A stretch of DNA of 12,813 nt from an uncultured Bacillota bacterium. Lineage in GTDB: Bacteria > Bacillota_I > Bacilli_A > RF39 > UBA660. Location: assembly GCA_948466105.1 (NCBI GenBank), contig CAOJZR010000006.1, positions 1 through 12,813 of the forward strand. The letters run 5' to 3'. The stretch's first letter is position 1. Each line of letters begins with the position of its first letter. Below the pieces are notes generated by a model, which had not been told where the DNA came from, did not search any database, and worked only from the letters and a program-made list of their open reading frames with translations. The position numbers were made by a program, and so were the translations under genes. Positions 1-6,494 of the stretch are shown here, piece by piece.

Positions 1-1998
1 TTTATGAATAGTGATAATAAACCCATGTTTAATTTTAATAAAGTCTTTGGGTAGAAATTTAACGACAATACCATCAAAATCAACATATATTTCATTTTTA
101 CCACTCATGCTTTTTTCTTTATAAATAATATTTTTAATAACGCCAATGTCACCATTAAAAACATTTTCTTCTGGCATATTTACTAGCTGTAAAATTTTAT
201 CGTTTTCTCTAAAAATAACATCACCAAATATTATTTCTTTTTTATCATCACTAGGAGGATTAAAAACATTTTGAAGTTCACGGTTTAAGTTATCGATACC
301 ATTAATTCCTGCATACATAGGTGCCATAACTTGAACACGTTTATAGTCATACCCTTTTTTTACAATACTATGACAAATATTTTTTAGACTTTCTTTAATT
401 GCTAAATCACTACACTCTAAAAAAGTATAATCACTTTTGGTCTCTAGAAACGTTGAGCTTAAATTATCATCTTTTATTTCTGAAGCTAAAACGGGAATAT
501 AAGAATTTTCATCTTGGCGATAAAGGGTATCAAGGTGAACAACACTAACAATATTACTCTCGATTAAATCTTTTAAAATCTGACCTGGACCAACGCTTGG
601 AAGTTGATTATAATCACCAACTAGAATAAGTTTAATACCATTTTTCAAACCCTTGAATAATGAATCTAATAAGTTAATATCAATCATACTAACTTCATCA
701 ATAATAATTAATTTACTAGTGGCTTTATTAAATTCATTAATTCCAAATTGGTTATTATCTTGGTTCCATTTTAAAAATCGATGAATTGTTGTCGCAGGTA
801 ATGAGGTAGCTTCACTCATTCTTTTGCTAGCTCTTCCCGTTGGCGCTAAAAGAGCTAATGCTTGAACTAAAGCATCATAATCTAAATTATGCAGTTTTGC
901 ATATATCTGTGTTATCGCTTTAATAATGGTTGTTTTGCCAGTACCAGGTCCACCTGTAATAATTAAAATATTACTTTCTAAGGCTTTGGTAATTGCTTGT
1001 TTTTGAGTTTCGTTATAAGCTATGTTCATTTCTTGCTCAAGACTTTTAATATATTCATCAATTTGTAGATTTTTATTAGGTACCTGATTACTTAAAAACG
1101 TTATTTTATCAACGATATTATTTTCACTATCCCACATTTCTTTTAAGTAATAATACTCATGATAAGCAACAATTTTATCTTCAAGAATTAACTGTTCTAA
1201 ATAAGTATTAAAAACTTCATCTTCGATATCAAAACTTAAATAACGAATGACATTATATTTGATTTCTTCTTTAGTTAAATAAGTATCACCATTTTGAAAT
1301 GTTGTTTTTTTCATTATATATAAAATACAAGCAATAAGTCGTTTTTCATCTTTAAGATCGTTATTTAATTTTAAAGCTATTTCATCAATTTTATTAAAAC
1401 TTAAATTATCAATATCAAAAATGATACTATAGATATTATTTTCTAATTTCGCTAAAGTCTGACTTTTATAAGTATTATAAATTGCCATAGCATCTTTCAT
1501 ATTAAAACCTAATTCTGTTAAATAAACAATGGTTTTATGACTTTCTTCATACTGGGTTAAAGTATTATAAATTCGTAAGGCCTTTTTTTGTGTCATTTTA
1601 GGAACTAGTAAAAGATTAGACATATCTTCTAAAATTAAATCAAGGGTATTATCACCTAAGGTTTCAACAATTTTTAAGGCTAATTTTTCCCCAACTCCAC
1701 TAAATAAATCACTAGATAAAAACTCAACAATGCCATCTTTATCTTGAGGTTTAATCCGTTCATAACTATCAACTTTATATTGACTTCCATATTTAGGATG
1801 ATTAATCTCTTCGCCATAAAAAATATATGTATCGTCTTCATTTAAATCTTGAAAATACCCTGTAAAGGTTATGGTTTGATTGATAAAATCTTTCATCGCT
1901 TCATCATTAGTATCACGAACTTTAAAAAGGCCAATGACATAACCAAGATCTGTTTTATAAATGCTTTTGCGATAATTACCTTTGATATAGTTTTTCAT
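1..1998 (-). CDS. recD2: RecD2-type ATP-dependent DNA helicase, 3' end cut off by the window edge
   Basis: This is a superfamily 1B 5'-3' DNA helicase of the RecD2 (YrrC) type, which works in DNA repair without RecBC. The frame is open from the ATG at 1998 to base 1, giving 666 codons; the rest lies outside the window. The N-terminal part (about residues 1-330) has the RecD2 OB-like region and helix-hairpin-helix segment (around 90-150, containing FLSSDLFSGVGEKLALKIV). The ATPase core has Walker A GGPGTGKT at 349-356 (Lys355), Walker B IIIDEVSM with Asp434/Glu435, and motif III GDYNQLPSVGPG from about 461. The visible part ends at GFIITIHK, the start of the late helicase motif that normally continues into QGSEF. 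A purine-rich ribosome binding site (AGGAAGTGG) sits 3 bases before the ATG. It lies 52 bases after mtaB. The long RecD2-specific N-terminus excludes plain RecD. Confidence 0.95.
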   Translation of the reverse strand, partial: MKNYIKGNYRKSIYKTDLGYVIGLFKVRDTNDEAMKDFINQTITFTGYFQDLNEDDTYIFYGEEINHPKYGSQYKVDSYERIKPQDKDGIVEFLSSDLFSGVGEKLALKIVETLGDNTLDLILEDMSNLLLVPKMTQKKALRIYNTLTQYEESHKTIVYLTELGFNMKDAMAIYNTYKSQTLAKLENNIYSIIFDIDNLSFNKIDEIALKLNNDLKDEKRLIACILYIMKKTTFQNGDTYLTKEEIKYNVIRYLSFDIEDEVFNTYLEQLILEDKIVAYHEYYYLKEMWDSENNIVDKITFLSNQVPNKNLQIDEYIKSLEQEMNIAYNETQKQAITKALESNILIITGGPGTGKTTIIKAITQIYAKLHNLDYDALVQALALLAPTGRASKRMSEATSLPATTIHRFLKWNQDNNQFGINEFNKATSKLIIIDEVSMIDINLLDSLFKGLKNGIKLILVGDYNQLPSVGPGQILKDLIESNIVSVVHLDTLYRQDENSYIPVLASEIKDDNLSSTFLETKSDYTFLECSDLAIKESLKNICHSIVKKGYDYKRVQVMAPMYAGINGIDNLNRELQNVFNPPSDDKKEIIFGDVIFRENDKILQLVNMPEENVFNGDIGVIKNIIYKEKSMSGKNEIYVDFDGIVVKFLPKDFIKIKHGFIITIHK

Positions 1999-2016
1999 AT
2001 TCCACTTCCTATTTTT

Positions 2017-2045
2017 ATTTTAACACACAAACAAACGTTTAACAA
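2017..2045 (-). promoter_or_regulatory. Putative sigma-A-type promoter for recD2
   Basis: On the minus strand, TTGTTA (2045-2040) and TAAAAT (2022-2017) are separated by exactly 17 bases, with a TG one base before the -10 (extended -10). It lies in the 52-base gap between mtaB and recD2, so recD2 probably has its own start of transcription. In DNA this AT-rich a match of this quality can arise by chance. Confidence 0.5.
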
Positions 2046-2050
2046 GGTTT

Positions 2051-3328
2051 TTATCTTTGCCCTATTAAATATGGATAAGCACAACTACTAATAGTTACCT
2101 TTATTTCTTGGTTTAATTCATCTTTGGTTCCTGCTACTTTTACCATCAAATAATTAGCACTATGACCAATGAGATAATTATCTTTATAGATTTCGGGAAT
2201 AATTGTTACTTCTTCACCAACAAATTTATGCATATAGGTTTCTTCTAACTGTCTAGATAGGTTAAGTAAGGCTTGAACGCGGGCTTTTTTCTTTGCAGTG
2301 GTGACACTATTTTTTAAAGTTGCGGCTTTGGTTTTATCACGTTTAGAAAAAGGAAAGACATGAATTTTCGCAAACTCTAATTGCTTAATCGTTTTTATTG
2401 TTTCTTCAAAATCTTCATCTGTTTCAGTTGGAAAACCAACAATGACATCAGTTGTAATTGATATATGAGGACGAATTTGTCTTAATGCTTCTATTTTTTC
2501 TATAAATTCTTGTTTAGTATATTTGCGATTCATATCTTTTAAAATTTTATCACTTCCTGATTGTAATGGAATATGCATATGGTTGACTAATAACTTGGAA
2601 TTTTTAAATACTTCTAAAACAGAAGGAGTTATTTCATTCATTTCAATTGAAGAAATCCTAAGGCGTTTTAAACCTTCTATTTTTATAATATCTTGTAATA
2701 AATTAGCAAAATTATAGTCTTTAAATTCTGCACCATAATTACCTGTATGAATACCAGTTAAAACAATTTCTTTATGATTATTGCTAACTAATTGTCTTAT
2801 CTCATCGATAACATCATCTTTATTTTTACTTCGGATACCTCCTCTTGTATAAGGAATAATGCAGTAAGAACAAAAATTATTACAGCCATCTTGAATTTTA
2901 ACGAAGGCTCGGGTTTTATTAAAGTGACTAATACACATATTTTCAAATTCTGTTTTGGCTAAGGAAGCAAGTTTAATAATGGGTTGTTTGGTAATTAAAT
3001 AAGTATCTAGTAACTTATCAATTTGACTTTTATATTTATTGCCTATCATAATATGAATGGGCAAATCTTTTAAAAGATCACTTTGAACTTGGACTAGGCA
3101 ACCAACGACAATGATAATAGCTTTTTTATTTTTGTTAATAGCATGGCGAACTGTTTTTAATGATTTATGGTCGGCTGTATTGGTGACACTACAGGTATTA
3201 ATAATATAAATATCGGCAAGTTCTTCATTAGGAACTTCGATATAACCACGTTTTTTTAAAAGATCACTCATAACATTTGATTCATAGGTATTGACTTTAC
3301 AACCTAAGGTAAAAATAGCAAACTTCAT
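2051..3328 (-). CDS. mtaB: tRNA (N6-threonylcarbamoyladenosine(37)-C2)-methylthiotransferase MtaB
   Basis: MtaB is a radical-SAM methylthiotransferase that adds a methylthio group to t6A at position 37 of ANN-decoding tRNAs, giving ms2t6A. The protein has 425 residues, usual for the family. The N-terminal UPF0004 domain begins with TLGCKVNTYES, typical of MtaB rather than MiaB, and carries Cys10, Cys46 and Cys77 for the auxiliary iron-sulfur cluster. The radical-SAM motif is Cys149-x3-Cys153-x2-Cys156, followed by IIPYTRG. The last 60 or so residues look like the TRAM RNA-binding domain. A strong site (GGAGG) stands 7 bases before the ATG. In Bacillus subtilis the homologue (yqeV) directly follows rsmE (yqeU); here two other genes lie between them. 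All key residues are present. Confidence 0.95.
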   Translation of the reverse strand: MKFAIFTLGCKVNTYESNVMSDLLKKRGYIEVPNEELADIYIINTCSVTNTADHKSLKTVRHAINKNKKAIIIVVGCLVQVQSDLLKDLPIHIMIGNKYKSQIDKLLDTYLITKQPIIKLASLAKTEFENMCISHFNKTRAFVKIQDGCNNFCSYCIIPYTRGGIRSKNKDDVIDEIRQLVSNNHKEIVLTGIHTGNYGAEFKDYNFANLLQDIIKIEGLKRLRISSIEMNEITPSVLEVFKNSKLLVNHMHIPLQSGSDKILKDMNRKYTKQEFIEKIEALRQIRPHISITTDVIVGFPTETDEDFEETIKTIKQLEFAKIHVFPFSKRDKTKAATLKNSVTTAKKKARVQALLNLSRQLEETYMHKFVGEEVTIIPEIYKDNYLIGHSANYLMVKVAGTKDELNQEIKVTISSCAYPYLIGQR

Positions 3329-3349
3329 ACTAATTCCTCCAACTACTTG

Positions 3350-3355
3350 ATTATA
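3350..3355 (-). promoter_or_regulatory. Putative extended -10 element for mtaB
   Basis: The minus strand reads TGTTATAAT, a consensus -10 with the extended TG, 21 bases before the mtaB ATG. The -35 position (TTTCAT at a 17-base spacing) is poor, so recognition would rely on the extended -10. It lies directly after the probable terminator of the pilin gene, as expected for a new transcription unit. Confidence 0.45.
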
Positions 3356-3359
3356 ACAT

Positions 3360-3390
3360 AAAAAAAGCTGTAATGAAATAAGTTCATTGC
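3360..3390 (-). terminator. Probable weak intrinsic terminator after the small pilin gene
   Basis: On the minus strand, AATGAA and TTCATT pair around a CTTAT loop, and one more G-C pair is possible beyond a mismatch. The hairpin is followed by AGC and then seven T. The stem is short and AT-rich, so it may be leaky. It ends transcription 15-45 bases after the pilin stop and just before the mtaB promoter. Confidence 0.5.
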
Positions 3391-3404
3391 AAACCTTGTT
3401 TTTA

Positions 3405-3725
3405 TTATTTTTCTAACCAAAGTTTATCAAAAGTTATACTTCCATTACCAGCATAACCGACAACAACAAAATTATATTTTGCATTTTTATCTAAATTAGA
3501 TATATTAAGTGAAGTAACACCTGCTTCATATAGTTCATCCGCCCTAAACATACTCATTAGACTACTTTTAAAACTATTTCTTCTCGCCTTATCTATTATA
3601 TTTAACGTAATTGATACTGCGATTAGTGCAATTACAGCCAGTATTACTATTACCGCTAATAGTTCTATCAAAGTAAAAGCTATACTAGAACTGTATACCC
3701 CCCCCCCAGTATTGACCATTAGCAA
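3405..3725 (-). CDS. Small type IV pilin-like protein, frame broken from its start by a G10 tract
   Basis: The frame encodes a class III (type IV) prepilin-like protein. FTLIELLAVIVILAVIALIA is the classic N-methylation motif and assembly helix, with Glu at mature position 5. After cleavage at Ala-Phe only about 90 residues remain, short for a pilin. Ala at -1 in place of the usual Gly is less common but tolerated in some systems. In this frame the only starts are TTG at 3725 and ATG at 3719, neither with a ribosome binding site. The good start, ATG 3756 with AAGGAG upstream, is one base out of frame and is joined to the pilin frame only if the G run at 3698-3707 has 9 or 12 bases. So the gene is either phase-variable and OFF here, or a decaying pseudogene, or carries a homopolymer error. 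No pilus assembly ATPase, platform protein or prepilin peptidase is in the window. Confidence 0.75.
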   Translation of the reverse strand: MLMVNTGGGVYSSSIAFTLIELLAVIVILAVIALIAVSITLNIIDKARRNSFKSSLMSMFRADELYEAGVTSLNISNLDKNAKYNFVVVGYAGNGSITFDKLWLEK

Positions 3726-3756
3726 ACATAATATCTTTCCTGTTCTTTATTTTCAT
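3685..3756 (-). other. Truncated leader reading frame of the small pilin (G10 state)
   Basis: Translation from the ATG at 3756, which has AAGGAG 11 bases upstream, reads 23 codons (MKIKNRKDIMFANGQYWGGG, then IQF) and stops at TAG 3687-3685, just before the pilin motif. With one G fewer the same start would read through VYSSSIA into FTLIELL, giving a prepilin leader of about 26 residues with a basic start. This supports ATG 3756 as the true start of the pilin gene. Confidence 0.65.
3698..3707 (-). repeat. G10 homopolymer (C10 on the plus strand), candidate slippage tract
   Basis: Ten consecutive G occur on the coding strand inside the N-terminal coding region of the pilin gene. In a genome this AT-rich a G10 run is very unlikely by chance, and I noticed no other G or C run near this length in the window. 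Poly-G tracts of 8-12 at the 5' end of surface genes are the standard contingency-locus design in Campylobacter, Neisseria and others. Confidence 0.85.
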
Positions 3757-3800
3757 ACAATTAACAACTCCTTATCTTTAAACTGTTATTTACTATTTAT

Positions 3801-3829
3801 ATAATATCATAAAGTCAAAAAAAAGTCAT
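3801..3829 (-). promoter_or_regulatory. Putative promoter of the small pilin gene
   Basis: On the minus strand, ATGACT (3829-3824) and TATTAT (3806-3801) are 17 bases apart, with an extended TG before the -10. The spacer begins with a long T run (T8 at 3824-3817, the first T belonging to the -35). The transcript would have a leader of about 40 bases to the ATG at 3756. The match is moderate. Confidence 0.4.
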
Positions 3830-3891
3830 TAATATTCTAACAGCTCTCTTCACCATCTCTAGTTTAGTATAAATAATGTACTCTAATAAAC

Positions 3892-3915
3892 AAAAAAAGA
3901 TATTAAATATCTTTT
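3892..3915 (-). terminator. Intrinsic terminator overlapping the stop of the acidic membrane protein
   Basis: AAAAGATAT and ATATCTTTT form a 9-bp stem with a 3-base loop, followed on the minus strand by the continuation of a T7 run. The stop codon of the gene at 3914 lies at the base of the stem. The stem has one G-C pair, so efficiency is uncertain, but position and T run fit a terminator. Confidence 0.6.
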
Positions 3916-4660
3916 ACTCTAAATTCTTTCTAAAATCCTTTAAAGCTTGTAAAAAAGCATCATTTTTTTCTAAATCACTACACTTAGTATTCAATGTTTT
4001 TTCTAGTTCTAAAATAACTTCATTTTTAATACGTTTTTCTAATGTTTCTTTATTTGGAATTGTAGGATAATCGACTTCGCTATTTTGTCTTCCATAAACA
4101 GGAGAAACGAAATCAGTGCTTCGAAATTTAGTTTGTTTAGGCATTTTAATAGTTTCTGCCTGTGTGATAAAATCTTCTTTAATAGGAGGAGCTTCAATTG
4201 CTTCAATTGGTTCTTCATCCTCTACTAAAGAGCTAATGATATTTTTAATTTCCATATCAGGTTCTTTTTTAGGCACATCTGTTGCCTTACCTGCTGTTCT
4301 AAGTAATTCTTGGTAACTTATAATAGCTTTTTCTTCTTGTTCTTGCTCAAAAGAAACAATATTATCCTCTTGTTTACCACTCAAATCTTCTTCCATTTGC
4401 TCAATAACTTTTTCTAACTCTAATCTTGCTTCTTTTTGCTCCTCAGTAAGTTCAACAATAGGTTTTAATGATTTTTCAACAGCTTCAACACTATTATCTT
4501 CTTTCGTCTCCTCAAAATCATCTTCATAAACTATTTCTTTGCGCTCTGTTTTTTTATTCATAATAGAAAAAATAAAGGAAGTAATAAGAATAGCAATAAT
4601 ACTAACTACTCCTAAAATAAGATAAGGGTCATTTAAAATTCTTTCGATAATTCTTTGCAT
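3914..4660 (-). CDS. Acidic membrane-anchored protein of unknown function
   Basis: I do not recognise a family. From the ATG at 4660 it has 248 residues: a short N-terminal segment, one membrane span at about 13-33 (YLILGVVSIIAILITSFIFS), a short basic stretch (NKKTERK) that suggests the rest stays in the cytoplasm, then a long Glu/Asp-rich and probably disordered part to about 165. A short motif TDFVSPVYG follows, and the last 45 residues look helical (KETLEKRIKNEVILELEK). The frame reaches a GTG at 4669 that overlaps the rsmE stop, but GGAG lies 8 bases before the ATG at 4660, which I prefer. It is coupled to rsmE. The single-span, acidic-linker, C-terminal-helix layout resembles membrane tethers or division-associated proteins, but that is only architecture. 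Confidence 0.8.
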   Translation of the reverse strand: MQRIIERILNDPYLILGVVSIIAILITSFIFSIMNKKTERKEIVYEDDFEETKEDNSVEAVEKSLKPIVELTEEQKEARLELEKVIEQMEEDLSGKQEDNIVSFEQEQEEKAIISYQELLRTAGKATDVPKKEPDMEIKNIISSLVEDEEPIEAIEAPPIKEDFITQAETIKMPKQTKFRSTDFVSPVYGRQNSEVDYPTIPNKETLEKRIKNEVILELEKTLNTKCSDLEKNDAFLQALKDFRKNLE

Positions 4661-4665
4661 AATAA

Positions 4666-5379
4666 TCACTCCATATTTTCATAATTTATAATACTTAAAA
4701 CAACTAACGGAACTGTTTCAACTCTTAAAATCCGTTTACCTAAACTAACTCTTGAAAAACCTATATTAACAAGGAAGTCTTCTTCATCTTGTGATAAGCC
4801 CCCTTCAGGGCCTACAGCTATAACAAGCTTATCATAATTGTTAATGTTTAGCAAAGCTTTTTTCAAATTGTTATTTTTTTCCACTACACTAAGAACCAGT
4901 TTGGTTCCTTCAATGTTTTTTAAATCTTTGATGTCTACAATAGGCATTATAACTGGTATGTCAAATCTTTTGCTTTGCTCACTAGCTTCTTTTACAATTT
5001 TCATCCAACGTTCTAGTTTTTTAGCTTCTCTTTTTTTATCAATAGCTACAATGCTTCTTGATGTTTTTATAGGAATTATTTTACTAATTCCCAATTCAGT
5101 ACTTTTTTGAAGAACAAAATCCATTTTTTGTTCTTTTAAAAGAGGAAGTAATAAAGTTACTTCTAATTTATCTTTATGATAGATATCTAATAATTTTTCC
5201 TCTTTTATAATAATATGTTCTTCTTTAATTTCTAAAGTACAAAGATACAATTTTTCATCACAAATGACTTCTATTTTGTCATTAGTTTTCATACGCATTA
5301 CTTTTAAAATATGATATATATCATCGTTAATTAAATTAAAAGTTTTATCATTATTTCTAGTTCCAAAGTATCTTTGCAT
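4666..5379 (-). CDS. rsmE: 16S rRNA (uracil(1498)-N3)-methyltransferase RsmE
   Basis: RsmE is a SPOUT-class methyltransferase that methylates N3 of U1498 in 16S rRNA within the 30S subunit, using S-adenosylmethionine. The 237 residues match the family length. A PUA-like N-terminal domain (about 1-70, starting MQRYFGT) precedes the knotted SPOUT domain. Family motifs are EASEQSKR (131-138), AVGPEGGLSQDE (188-199) and LGKRILRVET (213-222), the last lining the SAM pocket. GGAG stands 8 bases before the ATG. The TGA stop overlaps the start region of the downstream acidic membrane protein. TGA as terminator here also shows that the organism uses the standard code. Confidence 0.95.
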   Translation of the reverse strand: MQRYFGTRNNDKTFNLINDDIYHILKVMRMKTNDKIEVICDEKLYLCTLEIKEEHIIIKEEKLLDIYHKDKLEVTLLLPLLKEQKMDFVLQKSTELGISKIIPIKTSRSIVAIDKKREAKKLERWMKIVKEASEQSKRFDIPVIMPIVDIKDLKNIEGTKLVLSVVEKNNNLKKALLNINNYDKLVIAVGPEGGLSQDEEDFLVNIGFSRVSLGKRILRVETVPLVVLSIINYENME

Positions 5380-5389
5380 ATTATCTACT

Positions 5390-5416
5390 CCATGCTACAA
5401 ATACATTATAGCATGG
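5390..5416 (-). promoter_or_regulatory. rsmE promoter -10 with an 8+8 inverted repeat over -10 and ribosome binding site
   Basis: Minus strand TGCTATAAT is a consensus extended -10 (TATAAT at 5410-5405); the matching -35 region falls in the T-rich tail of the preceding terminator. The arms CCATGCTA (5416-5409) and TAGCATGG (5397-5390) are a perfect inverted repeat with an 11-base spacer. One arm overlaps the -10 and the other reaches the rsmE ribosome binding site (GGAG at 5391-5388). This could be an operator. Confidence 0.5.
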
Positions 5417-5424
5417 ATATTCAT

Positions 5425-5451
5425 AAAAAAAAAGATTTAAAATAAATCTTT
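5425..5451 (-). terminator. Intrinsic terminator after the Ig-domain pilin gene
   Basis: AAAGATTT (5431-5438) pairs with AAATCTTT (5444-5451) around a 5-base loop, and on the minus strand a T run follows immediately. It lies about 20 bases after the pilin stop and before the rsmE promoter, separating the two units. Confidence 0.6.
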
Positions 5452-5471
5452 ACATCTTTTTTTGACAAAAA

Positions 5472-6344
5472 TTATTCAGTTACAGTAATAACTCTTTTTT
5501 TAGTTGTAATATTACCTGATTGGTCACTAGCAATATAAGTAATAACATACTTTCCTGGTTGATTGGCTAGTTGGCTTTTTATTTCTAATTTTGGTGTAAT
5601 ATTTGAGTTATCACTAATAGTTACTCCTTCATTGGGATCAAAAGAAGCAACTTGCGCAAGCGAAATGGTTATGTTTTCTGGTATTTCTAATATTGGAGGA
5701 GTTGTATCATTTATAATAACAGTTCTAATAGCTTTGGATGCATATTTACCATCACTTACAGTATAATTTACACTATAAGTTTGGAAAACAGTTGTATCAA
5801 TAGAAGCTATTTCTGACTTGTTTACAAGATATTGAATATTAATACTAGAGGTTATATCTCCACCAGCAGCAGTTCTAGCAATGGCGCCTATTTCATGATA
5901 TGGAGTGTTTATTTCTACATATTCAACATAATTGCCATTTAAAACAAGGACAGGATTATTTTCATCAATAGTATCATAATCTGCAGTGCCGCTATCTTCA
6001 ATAATATTATATAAATAAGTATTATTGTGTTTTTTTATTTCAATTACTAAATCATTTGGAATAAGTTCCTCAGTGATAGGATTTGATATATTATAGCCAA
6101 TATATTTAGATCTTTTTAGTTGTCCTAAAGTTAAAGTTATAGTCTGTTCATCATCAGGAAGAAGTTCCGCATTCTTATAAGCCCAATTTTGAGCTGCTTT
6201 TTTAATTTGTTCTAATTGTACTTTATAGGCATCTTCTTTTCCTTTATTTACTAGCTTTGTTATCTTTGGTGTTACTATAACACTAATAAGAGCAAGAATA
6301 ATTAAAACAGCCATTACTTCTATCAATGTATATCCTTTTTTCAT
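5472..6344 (-). CDS. Type IV pilin-like protein with two C-terminal Ig-like domains
   Basis: This is a 290-residue prepilin with a minimal leader MKKG, cleavage expected between Gly4 and Tyr5, then YTLIEVMAVLIILALISVIV as the hydrophobic assembly helix with Glu at mature position 5. A pilin-like helical and globular region follows (about 30-125). The C-terminus has two beta-rich repeats resembling the DUF5011/HYR class of bacterial Ig-like domains. The first spans about 130-212 (NPVLVLNG, then GDITSSI and YSVNYTVSDG). The second spans about 214-290 (TTPPILEIPENITI, then PGKYVITYIASDQSGN and RVITV). Such domains typically sit in surface adhesins, so a minor or tip pilin that presents a binding module outside the cell is a reasonable inference. 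There are no cysteines. The gene is monocistronic, with a good promoter and its own terminator. Confidence 0.85.
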   Translation of the reverse strand: MKKGYTLIEVMAVLIILALISVIVTPKITKLVNKGKEDAYKVQLEQIKKAAQNWAYKNAELLPDDEQTITLTLGQLKRSKYIGYNISNPITEELIPNDLVIEIKKHNNTYLYNIIEDSGTADYDTIDENNPVLVLNGNYVEYVEINTPYHEIGAIARTAAGGDITSSINIQYLVNKSEIASIDTTVFQTYSVNYTVSDGKYASKAIRTVIINDTTPPILEIPENITISLAQVASFDPNEGVTISDNSNITPKLEIKSQLANQPGKYVITYIASDQSGNITTKKRVITVTE

Positions 6345-6365
6345 ATCATCACTATCCTAATAACG

Positions 6366-6394
6366 ATTATATCAAAAATATTAAAGGTTGGCAA
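6366..6394 (-). promoter_or_regulatory. Promoter of the Ig-domain pilin gene
   Basis: TTGCCA (6394-6389) and TATAAT (6371-6366) on the minus strand are spaced by exactly 17 bases, a near-consensus housekeeping promoter. The -10 ends 21 bases before the ATG at 6344. The ribosome binding site is weak (AGGA about 10 bases before the ATG). Confidence 0.65.
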
Positions 6395-6469
6395 TAAAAT
6401 GATGTAATACAAACAAATAGTAATTTATTTTATATTAATACTATATCATTTCTAAAGTATTAAAAAACT

Positions 6470-6494
6470 AAAAAAGATAACAAATTTGTTATCT
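6470..6494 (-). terminator. Intrinsic terminator of the lspA-rluD-rhomboid operon
   Basis: AGATAACAAA/TTTGTTATCT is a perfect 20-base palindrome (6475-6494) followed on the minus strand by a T run. The rhomboid stop codon lies inside it. Confidence 0.65.

Noticed and set aside
3698..3707. G10 run as a G-quadruplex or other structural element
   Set aside because: A single uninterrupted run gives no four separate G tracts within one strand segment; the frame arithmetic with the upstream ATG explains it better.
3876..4070. Plus-strand frame of 64 codons over the end of the acidic membrane protein gene
   Set aside because: It starts beside a terminator, has no clear ribosome binding site and is mostly the complement of the minus-strand gene.
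4661..4669. GTG at 4669 as start of the acidic membrane protein (likewise GTG 7649 for the rhomboid and GTG 8543 for rluD)
   Set aside because: In each case the GTG overlaps the ribosome binding site that is correctly spaced for an ATG 9 bases further in.
5472..6344. Competence pseudopilin (ComGC-like)
   Set aside because: No comG genes are adjacent, the protein is about three times longer than ComGC, and the C-terminal Ig-like domains fit a surface adhesin.
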